A stretch of 6,754 nt of DNA from Thiotrichales bacterium. GTDB lineage: Bacteria; Pseudomonadota; Gammaproteobacteria; Francisellales; CACEW01. The stretch spans positions 1 through 6,754 of the forward strand of contig CANJQG010000069.1 in assembly GCA_947476405.1 (NCBI GenBank), given 5' to 3'. Both the position numbers and the translations under genes were made by a program. Numbering within the stretch: position 1 is the stretch's first letter; the number at the start of each line of letters is the position of its first letter. Under the pieces are notes generated by a model. That model was given only the letters and a program-made list of their open reading frames with translations. It did no database searches and was not told the DNA's origin. This document shows, piece after piece, positions 1 to 5,782 of this stretch.

Positions 1-74
1 ATTTCACTCAGTTCAAATATTGATTTTTTAGACTCACCTTTTGGGTGACTGTTCCGTTTGCGCTTCTTACCCAT
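1..74 (-). CDS. N-terminus of a lysine-rich hypothetical protein (partial)
   Basis: On the minus strand an ATG at 74-72 opens a frame that stays open to the left edge, giving 24 complete codons. The peptide begins MGKKRKRNSHPKGESKKS and is strongly basic at its start; then comes a short mixed stretch (IFELSE). An AAAGGG ribosome-binding site lies five bases before the ATG, and an extended -10 promoter lies a typical distance further upstream, which together favour a real gene start. No domain can be recognised in so short a piece. The opposite strand of the same bases gives a phenylalanine/leucine-rich frame, which would be expected as the shadow of a lysine-rich gene. The gene would be transcribed divergently from everything else here. 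The call rests on start signals only. Confidence 0.4.
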   Translation of the reverse strand, partial: MGKKRKRNSHPKGESKKSIFELSE

Positions 75-104
75 GCAATCCCTTTGTTTTGGTCATTGCT
101 GGCT

Positions 105-131
105 ATTATCGCATATTTTAAATTCTGGCAA
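105..131 (-). promoter_or_regulatory. Candidate extended -10 promoter for the leftward gene
   Basis: Read on the minus strand there is TTGCCA (126-131) and GATAAT (105-110), the latter preceded by TGC, which makes an extended -10 (TGn). The spacer is 15 bases, short of the usual 17, but an extended -10 tolerates a poor -35. Transcription would begin near base 98, leaving an untranslated leader of about 24 bases before the ATG at 74. Confidence 0.4.
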
Positions 132-234
132 ATGCCGTTCTTAGGATAATTCAACACAGACAGTTGGCATAACGCTGGATCGTTACTTTATCGCTGATGA
201 GGATATCATTGCGATTCGTCAAAAAGGCCCAGAT

Positions 235-594
235 GTGATGCGTGAGCACCCCACTTTGTATAATTTTACCGGTGCAGCGAAAGCGTTGTTGAAATTATCC
301 AAAAAGGGTAAGCATTTCAATTCTGATCAAGCAGCCGCGCGTCATCGACAATTGGAAGCAGATTGGCAGGTGTTTTATCAAGAAGTGTTGAATGGCCCAG
401 CAGAAAACCCCTATGCTTTGCGAGCCGAAGCCTTATTGCTTGCTGAAGAATGCGCATTGTTTGCCCGATTGATGCATGGTGCTTCAGGCGTGTTGGAAGC
501 GGCACCAGTCATGCGTTTGAGTCGTGAGATCTGGCAATATGCAGTGGCGGGGATTAATGAAGCTCAGATTGAAACCTATTTGGATAAGTGGTAG
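235..594 (+). CDS. Hypothetical helical protein, possibly 5'-truncated
   Basis: I do not recognise this protein. The annotated form starts at GTG 235 (next codon ATG 238), with AAAGG at 223-227 seven bases upstream, and has 119 residues. It is rich in Ala, Leu and Glu, has no membrane segment or signal peptide, and looks almost wholly alpha-helical and soluble; the end is ...EAQIETYLDKW. The same frame is open back to base 145 and that extension (about 30 residues, including LDRYFIADEDIIAIRQKGP) also reads like real protein, but it contains no ATG, GTG or TTG, and a TAG stands at 142-144. So the start may be the GTG, or the gene may be a remnant that has lost its 5' part. It is followed within 14 bases by the promoter of the next operon and has no obvious terminator. 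Its function is unknown. Confidence 0.55.
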   Translation: MMREHPTLYNFTGAAKALLKLSKKGKHFNSDQAAARHRQLEADWQVFYQEVLNGPAENPYALRAEALLLAEECALFARLMHGASGVLEAAPVMRLSREIWQYAVAGINEAQIETYLDKW

Positions 595-607
595 CTAAAA
601 AATCAGC

Positions 608-636
608 TTGCATTATTTTCAAAAGTATAGTAAAAT
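608..636 (+). promoter_or_regulatory. Sigma70 promoter of the five-gene operon
   Basis: TTGCAT (608-613) and TAAAAT (631-636) are separated by exactly 17 bases and match the TTGACA/TATAAT consensus at four and five of six positions. Transcription should start near 643, which leaves a leader of about 120 nt before the ABC-F start. This is the best promoter-like sequence in the window and lies immediately after the end of the preceding gene, so the operon is likely transcribed independently of it. Confidence 0.7.
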
Positions 637-675
637 CCGCTCAGTTAATTCATTCAAATAAAGGCGTAAACAGTC

Positions 676-693
676 ATGAGAAACATCTCTTAA
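676..693 (+). CDS. Putative leader peptide MRNIS
   Basis: This is a five-codon ORF (ATG AGA AAC ATC TCT TAA) inside the leader of the ABC-F gene. AAAGG at 660-664 is a possible ribosome-binding site, although its 11-base spacing is long. The last codons form one arm of a helix that covers the ABC-F ribosome-binding site, so a ribosome sitting here would melt that helix. Short leader ORFs control several antibiotic-resistance genes of the erm, mef-msr and ABC-F groups by drug-dependent stalling. MRNIS does not match the Arg-x-Arg macrolide arrest motif, so any inducing drug is unknown. So short an ORF could arise by chance. Confidence 0.35.
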   Translation: MRNIS

Positions 694-757
694 ATCGCCC
701 TGGTTGGCAGGGCAAAGCGGGAAACCCAGCGTTTCCAAGTCTGAACCTTTTGAGAGA
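686..757 (+). promoter_or_regulatory. Candidate translational attenuator of the ABC-F gene
   Basis: Bases 686-694 (TCTCTTAAA) can pair with 749-757 (TTTGAGAGA) in nine consecutive pairs with one G-U. The 3' arm contains the GAGAG that serves as ribosome-binding site for ATG 763. Enclosed are two perfect hairpins: 697-713 (GCCCTG, 5-base loop, CAGGGC) and 720-736 (GGAAAC, 5-base loop, GTTTCC), so the whole folds as a three-way junction. The TCTC at 686-689 has a rival partner, GAGA at 678-681, with a 4-base loop. Neither hairpin is followed by a T-run, which argues for control of translation rather than of transcription termination. The pairing was found by eye; no folding energy was computed. 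Confidence 0.45.
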
Positions 758-762
758 ATATC

Positions 763-2175
763 ATGATGCATACCCCAATCCAATTTAAAAATTTAAGTTT
801 GTCTTTTTCACACAAAATCTGCTTTGAAGATTTCGATGCACAGCTTCACTATGGCGAACATATTGCCTTGATGGGGCGAAATGGCAGTGGCAAGTCTTCG
901 CTGCTGAATATGCTGAACGGTAGAATTCAGCCCAGTGAAGGCGCGTTGCTGATTCCTTATGATGTCTGTATGGCAGACGTTCCCCAGGTCATTGATGATT
1001 TTAGTGATCTGAGTGGCGGCCAGCGTTTTAATAAAGCGCTGAGTGAGGCTTTGTCAAAACAACCAAATTTGTTACTGCTGGACGAGCCGACGAATCATTT
1101 GGATTCTAGCAATAAAAAATCGCTGATCCGTATGTTGAAAGCCTATCAGGGCACATTGCTGATTGCCTCGCATGATCTGGAGTTGTTGCGCCATTGTGTC
1201 GATACTTTTTGGCATATTAACGAAGGCCATATCCATATTTTCAGAGGCTCCTACGATGATTATATACGTGAAATGACGATGCAACGCCACGCAGCTGAAG
1301 CAGAATTGGCGATTTTAAAACGCCAGAAAAAGGACATGCATGAGGCCTTAATGAAAGAGCAGCTGCGTGCTAAAACCAGTCGTGGCCAGGGCGAAAAGCA
1401 TATAGTGCAACGTAAATGGCCGACCATTACCTCAGGGGCGAAAGCAAGACGTGCTGAACAAACTTCAGGCCAAAAACGACAAGCCTTGCAGCATAAAAAA
1501 GAAGACCTGCTCAATCAGTTGGCAGGATTGGCTTTGTCTGAAATCATCGTGCCCACATTTTCCTTGCAAGTAGATGAGGTGAATGATCGGACGATTGTCT
1601 CAATCAGCCATGCTTCAGTCGGATATGACCAGCCCATTTTAAAAGGCATCTTTTTGTCAATGACGGGCCGAATGCGCCTCGCTATTACAGGTGATAATGG
1701 TTCGGGCAAATCAAGCTTGGTCAAGGCAATATTGGATGATGCCAGTGTCAGCAAAACAGGTGAATGGATTGTGCCACAGCCATCTGAAATCGGTTATATT
1801 GATCAGCATTATTCCAGTTTGGATCCACAAAAAACCGCCCTGGAGATCATTCAAGCACAAGTAGATTGGACGCATGCGGAGATTCGCAAGCACCTCAATA
1901 CCTTTTTGTTTCGTAAAAATGAAGAGGTCAATGCACTCGTGGCCCATTTATCCGGTGGCGAAAAAGCACGACTGGCGTTGGCACAGATTGCAGCAAAAAC
2001 GCCTAAAATGCTGATCTTGGATGAGGTCACCAATAATATTGATCTGGAGACGCGCAACCATGTTATTGAGGTTTTGCAAGCCTATCCAGGTGCTTTGATT
2101 GTGATTTCGCATGATGCCGATTTTTTGGAGTCTATTGGAATCGGTGAGATTTTTTTAGTAGGAGAGAACAAATGA
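763..2175 (+). CDS. ABC-F family ATPase, possible antibiotic ribosome-protection protein
   Basis: This is a soluble protein of 470 residues with two ATP-binding domains in one chain and no membrane segment, the hallmark of ABC-F proteins, which act on the ribosome rather than as transporters. Domain 1 has Walker A GRNGSGKSS (38-46), signature LSGGQ (83-87), Walker B LLLLDEPTNHLD (103-114) with catalytic Glu108, and switch His137. A charged helical linker follows (about 163-256) and would reach toward the peptidyl-transferase centre. Domain 2 has Walker A GDNGSGKSS (310-318), signature LSGGE (396-400), a variant Walker B with DEVTNNID (420-427), and switch His450. Domain 1 is short: only 36 residues separate Walker A from the signature, against 77 in domain 2, so most of its helical subdomain and any arm insertion are missing. 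ATG 763 follows GAGAG; ATG 766 is possible. A housekeeping translation-factor role or self-protection role cannot be excluded. Confidence 0.9.
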   Translation: MMHTPIQFKNLSLSFSHKICFEDFDAQLHYGEHIALMGRNGSGKSSLLNMLNGRIQPSEGALLIPYDVCMADVPQVIDDFSDLSGGQRFNKALSEALSKQPNLLLLDEPTNHLDSSNKKSLIRMLKAYQGTLLIASHDLELLRHCVDTFWHINEGHIHIFRGSYDDYIREMTMQRHAAEAELAILKRQKKDMHEALMKEQLRAKTSRGQGEKHIVQRKWPTITSGAKARRAEQTSGQKRQALQHKKEDLLNQLAGLALSEIIVPTFSLQVDEVNDRTIVSISHASVGYDQPILKGIFLSMTGRMRLAITGDNGSGKSSLVKAILDDASVSKTGEWIVPQPSEIGYIDQHYSSLDPQKTALEIIQAQVDWTHAEIRKHLNTFLFRKNEEVNALVAHLSGGEKARLALAQIAAKTPKMLILDEVTNNIDLETRNHVIEVLQAYPGALIVISHDADFLESIGIGEIFLVGENK

Positions 2176-3356
2176 TGATTTTATTTGCAGTGATTTTAAT
2201 GGATTTATTGACGGGGATGGAATTTGACCTCTTTGTGCCCAGCTTTCCTGAGCTACAAGCTCAGTTTAACTTGACGCCATTTTGGGTTGAGGCTTTATTG
2301 TCTGCCAATTTTATAGGTTATTGTATCAGCCTGTTTTTTGTGGGCAGCTTGGCAGACCGTTATGGGCGTAAGCCTATTATTTTGCTGGGCCTGCTGATCT
2401 TTGTGATTGGCAGTATTCTCTGTGTCAGTGCGCCAACTTATTCTTGTCTGCTGATTGGGCGCTTTCTGCAAGGGATAGGCATTGCAGCGCCTGCTATCTT
2501 AAGCTTTTTAATTATAGCGGATTCCTATGCCATGAAGAAGCAGCAGTTTTTATTGGCGATGTTGAATGGATCGATGAATATTGCTGTGGCGGTTTCCCCA
2601 CTGATTGGAAGTTATATTGCCCTGTATTTTCAGTGGCGGGGTAATTTCGTACTGCTTTTAATTTTAGGCTTGATTGTATTGCTGGCGTCGGTGTTTTTTG
2701 TCCCCAAGTATAAGTTGCCGGAACATAAAGAAACCATTTCATTGCGGGGCTACTTACCGTTATTCAAGTCCAAGCCTTTGATGCTCTTGATGGCGAATAT
2801 TATCTTGATGATTATCCCGTATTGGATTTTTGTAGGGATGTCGCCGTTGCTTTATATGAAAAACTTGGGGGTGAGTCTGAGGCACTTTGGTTATTACCAG
2901 GGAATATTTGCCTTAGTTTTTGCTTTGGGGAGTATTTTATTTGGTTTGATGATGCATCGTTATACGCAGAAAAAAATCCTACATGTATCCGGTCTGGTCT
3001 ATCTTTTTAGCCTAATCACGCTGGTAATCGCGACCTTTTGGGGAAATCATAATCCGCTCTTGATCACATTGGCCTTTTTGCCTTTTATCATCAGTCAAAT
3101 TATGCCCTCTACGCAGCTTTACCCTTTGTGTTTGAATTTTATGCCTCAGGCAAAAGCGAAAGTATCAGCCATGATTCAAGGGGGGCGCTTGGTTTTTACG
3201 GCCCTTAGTCTTCAGATCGCCAGTTGTTTTTATGAGGGATCCTTTCGCAATATTGGCATCATTATTTCTGTAGTCATTTTCATGGCGATTGTCACGCACT
3301 TTTTTGTGCTCAGGAATCGAGAGTTGATGACGTTTGCAATTTCAGACCAAACCTGA
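2172..3356 (+). CDS. MFS drug-efflux transporter, Bcr/CflA-like (DHA1)
   Basis: This is a very hydrophobic inner-membrane protein of 394 residues, about the usual length for a 12-helix drug/H+ antiporter. MFS motif A is intact in the loop after helix 2 (GSLADRYGRKP, 58-68). Helix 4 carries motif B around Arg97 (GRFLQGIG), and helix 5 carries a motif C-like stretch with Pro143 and Gly146 followed by WRGNF (155-159), which is typical of the Bcr/CflA group. Asp19 in helix 1 with a nearby FVPSFP matches the family's acidic residue and proline pattern. The start overlaps the ABC-F stop as ATGA, with a strong AGGAG at 2160-2164, so translation is probably coupled; ATG 2175 is an alternative. Pairing with an ABC-F gene suggests export of a ribosome-targeting drug, but the substrate is unknown and could be a metabolite or amino acid. 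The TGA stop at 3354-3356 is in frame with the next gene. Confidence 0.88.
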   Translation: MMILFAVILMDLLTGMEFDLFVPSFPELQAQFNLTPFWVEALLSANFIGYCISLFFVGSLADRYGRKPIILLGLLIFVIGSILCVSAPTYSCLLIGRFLQGIGIAAPAILSFLIIADSYAMKKQQFLLAMLNGSMNIAVAVSPLIGSYIALYFQWRGNFVLLLILGLIVLLASVFFVPKYKLPEHKETISLRGYLPLFKSKPLMLLMANIILMIIPYWIFVGMSPLLYMKNLGVSLRHFGYYQGIFALVFALGSILFGLMMHRYTQKKILHVSGLVYLFSLITLVIATFWGNHNPLLITLAFLPFIISQIMPSTQLYPLCLNFMPQAKAKVSAMIQGGRLVFTALSLQIASCFYEGSFRNIGIIISVVIFMAIVTHFFVLRNRELMTFAISDQT

Positions 3357-3395
3357 TTCAATAAGCGCTTGATTTGCAATTGGGATGCGGCGGCC

Positions 3396-3857
3396 TTGAT
3401 TCATACACTGACACTGCGTAAAGCAAACTTGGCTGATGCAGAGACTGTCGCTGAGATTTACTTGGTTTCACGTAAAGCATTTGTTTCTTTTGCGCCACTA
3501 ATCCATTCAGATGCAAGCATTCATGAGTGGGTGTGCAAAACCCTGATCCCAGGTAGCGATGTAATTGTGGCAGAACAGTCAAGTCAAATTGTGGGAATGA
3601 TGGCGTTATCAAAACAAAATGGGATAGGTTGGGTTGATCAATTGTATCTCGCCCCACCAGTGACAGGACAGGGAATAGGCACGCAATTGCTGGCGTATGC
3701 AAAAAGAGCCTTAGGCGCACCCATTCGTCTGCATACTTTTCAGGAAAATAGTGGTGCCAGGCGCTTCTATGAACGCCATGGCTTTCAGGTACTAGAACTC
3801 AGTGATGGTTCAGGCAATGAAGAGCGGTGTCCTGATATCTTGTACGAATGGAATTAA
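3396..3857 (+). CDS. GNAT family N-acetyltransferase with no ATG start
   Basis: This is a single GNAT domain of about 153 residues that transfers acetyl from acetyl-CoA to an amine. With TTG 3396 as start, the opening LTLRKANLADA (5-15) is strand 1 and helix 1; WVDQLYLAP (79-87) is strand 4; TGQGIGTQLL (90-99) is the acetyl-CoA pyrophosphate loop, with Thr in place of the usual first Gln/Arg; and NSGARRFYERHGF (118-130) is the motif B helix with the likely general-acid Tyr125. There is no in-frame ATG. The choices are TTG 3396 (weak GGA ten bases upstream) or TTG 3369 (no visible ribosome-binding site). The frame is continuous with the MFS gene except for the TGA at 3354-3356. Products of this type include antibiotic acetyltransferases and protein or metabolite acetylases; the substrate is unknown. 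Confidence 0.8.
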   Translation: MIHTLTLRKANLADAETVAEIYLVSRKAFVSFAPLIHSDASIHEWVCKTLIPGSDVIVAEQSSQIVGMMALSKQNGIGWVDQLYLAPPVTGQGIGTQLLAYAKRALGAPIRLHTFQENSGARRFYERHGFQVLELSDGSGNEERCPDILYEWN

Positions 3858-3860
3858 GGA
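3856..3860 (+). promoter_or_regulatory. Ribosome-binding site setting the hydrolase start
   Basis: AAGGA overlaps the GNAT stop codon (TAA 3855-3857) and lies five bases before ATG 3866. This favours that start over the in-frame ATG 3848, which has no such site and would put six extra residues, including Glu and Arg, ahead of a normal signal peptide. Confidence 0.65.
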
Positions 3861-3865
3861 AATTT

Positions 3866-4597
3866 ATGCTTAAGCTCAAACAAATCATTGGCGTGGCGCT
3901 GTTAAGTTTATTTATGTTTCATTTAGAAGCTGCAAGCCCTGAAGTCATTGATGTTTCTGGTCATGGGCAGGCAACAGTTATTTTTGAAAATGGCTTGGGT
4001 GATGATGTGTCCAGCTGGCAATATGTCGTACCAGAAGTCTCTGCTTTCGCAAAAGTCATGACTTACAATCGCCTGATTTATTCCCAACAGGTCAGCGCCC
4101 AGCAAATCGTAGATCATTTGCATTCGCTACTGCAAAAAGAACATTTACAGCCGCCCTATATTTTGGTGGGTCATTCCTTGGGAGGCCTTTACTTGCAACT
4201 CTTTGCAAGAGAATATCCCAAAGAAGTGGCAGGCATGGTATTGGTTGATTCGATGAGCCCGTGGCAAACACAGATTGATCCATTGCCGCCGATTACAGCG
4301 TCTTATTATGCCGAGGCCAATGGCATTAGGCTGAGCCAAAAAGAAGTCCTTTCTGCACCCGTATTTCCACAGATTCCTTTGATTATGATCAGCGCAACAA
4401 AGCATAAGCTTTCAGCAACTCAGTACGCCTCATCTGCTCAAGAGGCACAATGGGCTGTTTGGCAAAATCAACTTGCCGCCTTGACGCCAAATAGTCAGCA
4501 TGTGAGCATTAATACGCTGCACGATGTCCAGAATCATGCACCTTGGCTGGTGATTGCTGCAATTAAGCAGATCATAACCATGGAGGCAGGTTCTTAA
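3866..4597 (+). CDS. Exported alpha/beta-hydrolase (putative esterase)
   Basis: The preprotein has 243 residues. It opens with a Sec signal peptide: basic MLKLK, a hydrophobic core to about residue 18, and likely cleavage after LEA (20-22), so it should act in the periplasm. The hydrolase fold shows an oxyanion-loop region at FENGLGDDVSSW (40-51), nucleophile elbow GHSLGG with Ser104 (102-107), a post-nucleophile strand ending in VLVD (Asp128), and a late histidine, His224, in NHAPWLV. The probable triad is Ser104, an Asp and His224; Asp128 is the visible acid candidate. Related proteins usually carry a GYGxS stretch after the YxR at 67-69. Here it is replaced by a short LIYSQQ, a local deletion near the active-site mouth. 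The substrate is unknown. Esterase, lipase or lactonase activity is possible, and macrolide esterases exist in this superfamily. It is operon gene four. Confidence 0.82.
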   Translation: MLKLKQIIGVALLSLFMFHLEAASPEVIDVSGHGQATVIFENGLGDDVSSWQYVVPEVSAFAKVMTYNRLIYSQQVSAQQIVDHLHSLLQKEHLQPPYILVGHSLGGLYLQLFAREYPKEVAGMVLVDSMSPWQTQIDPLPPITASYYAEANGIRLSQKEVLSAPVFPQIPLIMISATKHKLSATQYASSAQEAQWAVWQNQLAALTPNSQHVSINTLHDVQNHAPWLVIAAIKQIITMEAGS

Positions 4598-5698
4598 ATG
4601 CTGAGTCATCACAATCAAAAGATAGACTTCCTGCGTGGTATCGCGATTTTAAGTGTCCTGGTGTTGCACTTTAACCTCGCCTATCATATCGATCAAAGCG
4701 CTTTGGCGGATGTTTTCTCGGTCAATTTTATTAATCTGGTTGGACATAACGGCAATTATGGCGTCGTGATGTTTTTCGTAATTTCTGGATTTTTGATTAC
4801 GACCACTTCGCTGGAGCGTTATGGCAGTGCGGCTAAAATCAAGCTTCGTGGCTTTTATGTTTTTCGTTTTGCGCGGATCATGCCCTGTCTTCTACTGGCT
4901 TTGCTGGTTATCAGTATTTTGAATTGGGTACGCATTCCCATTTTTGAAAACAGCCCAGGATCGACCTCCTTTTTTATGGGTATTCTGTCCGTGCTGACTT
5001 TTTGGCATAATGTCTTGATGGCTAAAATTGGCTATTTCAATTATTGCTTGAATATCTATTGGTCGCTTTCGGTAGAAGAAGTTTTCTATCTCTTTTTCCC
5101 CTTGTTATGTTTGTTGCTGAAACGGATGCGTTATCTAGTGGTGGTGTGTATTGTGTTGATTATTGTCGGCCCGATTTATCGCAGTTTTTACACTCAGAAT
5201 GAAATCGTGGCTTTATATGGCTATCTGTCCTGTTTTGATGCCATTGCAATTGGCTGTTGCGCAGCGATGATTGCGCAAAAGGTAAAATTAAAAGGGCACG
5301 TGGGCAAGGCCATGCAAATAGGTGCAGTGCTGCTTTTGATTGGCGTTTATCTTTACAGCAATATTATGAGCAATGTGGTGATTGGAGTGACCCTATTCGC
5401 CATCGCAACGGCTGTTTTACTGGTGTATGACAATAGTCATGATGTCGTATCTGCCAAGGCGATGCGCCCACCTGGCCGAATGGTCTGCTGGTTTGGCCGC
5501 AATAGCTATGAACTCTATCTGTTCCACATCATTATCCTGGCCTCGATGAAGACGCTGGTTTCGCCTGCGGCATTGGGCAATGTCACCAAATTATTATGGA
5601 TGGCCTTGTTTTTCGGCTTGTCTGTTTTGGTCGCAGAGGGGATCTCCAAATTTTATTCTGTGCCCATGAACAAAAAGCTGCGTGCGGCTTTGAAGTGA
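4598..5698 (+). CDS. Membrane acyltransferase family 3 (O-acyltransferase)
   Basis: This is an integral membrane protein of 366 residues with roughly ten hydrophobic segments, the normal size for an acyltransferase-3 domain without a fused SGNH domain. It shows the family's signature residues: DFLRG with Arg13 and His24 exactly ten residues apart (the RX10H motif), FFVISGFLI in the next hydrophobic region, RFARIMP after it, YWSLSVEE (154-161), and a late NSYELYLFH (302-310). Members move an acyl group, often acetyl, onto hydroxyls of sugars or lipids; they include O-antigen and peptidoglycan O-acetylases and macrolide O-acyltransferases of antibiotic producers. The ATG touches the preceding TAA, with GGAGG at 4582-4586 inside the hydrolase gene, so the two are probably coupled. 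It lacks polysaccharide-gene neighbours, which weakens a surface-glycan role. The substrate is unknown. Confidence 0.87.
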   Translation: MLSHHNQKIDFLRGIAILSVLVLHFNLAYHIDQSALADVFSVNFINLVGHNGNYGVVMFFVISGFLITTTSLERYGSAAKIKLRGFYVFRFARIMPCLLLALLVISILNWVRIPIFENSPGSTSFFMGILSVLTFWHNVLMAKIGYFNYCLNIYWSLSVEEVFYLFFPLLCLLLKRMRYLVVVCIVLIIVGPIYRSFYTQNEIVALYGYLSCFDAIAIGCCAAMIAQKVKLKGHVGKAMQIGAVLLLIGVYLYSNIMSNVVIGVTLFAIATAVLLVYDNSHDVVSAKAMRPPGRMVCWFGRNSYELYLFHIIILASMKTLVSPAALGNVTKLLWMALFFGLSVLVAEGISKFYSVPMNKKLRAALK

Positions 5699-5715
5699 TT
5701 TCAAGGCTGTTTTTT
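5685..5715 (+). terminator. Intrinsic terminator ending the operon
   Basis: Bases 5685-5694 (CGGCTTTGAA) pair with 5700-5709 (TTCAAGGCTG) in ten consecutive pairs, two of them G-U, around a five-base loop (5695-5699). Six T residues follow directly (5710-5715). The 5' arm is the last coding sequence of the acyltransferase gene and its TGA stop (5696-5698) lies in the loop, so a terminating ribosome would cover the hairpin. Confidence 0.8.
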
Positions 5716-5717
5716 GC

Positions 5718-5746
5718 TGTACAATTTTAGTGGCTTGTGCTAAAAA
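5718..5746 (+). promoter_or_regulatory. Candidate promoter of the serine hydrolase gene
   Basis: TGTACA (5718-5723), a 17-base spacer and TAAAAA (5741-5746) preceded by TGC form an extended -10 promoter. Each hexamer matches the consensus at four of six positions. It begins two bases after the terminator's T-run, which fits a separate transcription unit. The leader would be about 30 nt. Confidence 0.4.
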
Positions 5747-5782
5747 TACCGCTATTCAAAGTTTATAAAATAAAGGTTTTTA

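Larger units (their letters stand above)
643..5715 (+). other. Predicted five-gene transcription unit
   Basis: One strong promoter before 643 and one strong intrinsic terminator at 5685-5715 bracket five co-directional genes. The ABC-F and MFS genes overlap by 4 bases (ATGA). The GNAT frame follows the MFS stop directly. The hydrolase start lies 8 bases after the GNAT stop. The acyltransferase ATG touches the hydrolase TAA. I see no internal terminator or convincing internal promoter. The unit is an inference from spacing and boundary signals. Confidence 0.7.

Noticed and set aside
105..150. Inverted ATTATC (105-110) and GATAAT (145-150) as an operator or mobile-element end
   Set aside because: The arms match over only six bases with 34 between them, in AT-rich sequence; chance is the better explanation.
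145..192. Promoter for the 235-594 gene
   Set aside because: GATAAT at 145-150 has no -35 at the right distance, and TTGGCA at 164-169 has only a three-of-six -10 partner.
697..736. The two leader hairpins as intrinsic transcription terminators
   Set aside because: Neither is followed by a T-run: the first is followed by AAAGC and the second by AAGTCTG. Transcriptional attenuation is therefore less likely than translational.
588..788. 66-residue open frame across the operon promoter and leader
   Set aside because: It covers a strong promoter, two hairpins and the ABC-F start, has no domain-like features, and competes with a better reading of the region as regulatory.
3358..3720. Minus-strand 120-residue open frame opposite the GNAT gene
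   Set aside because: The plus strand shows clear GNAT motifs in order over the same bases, and the minus-strand product has no recognisable motif. It is a shadow.
3848..3865. Upstream ATG for the alpha/beta hydrolase
   Set aside because: It overlaps the GNAT end, has no ribosome-binding site, and puts acidic and basic residues before an otherwise standard signal peptide; ATG 3866 has AAGGA five bases upstream.
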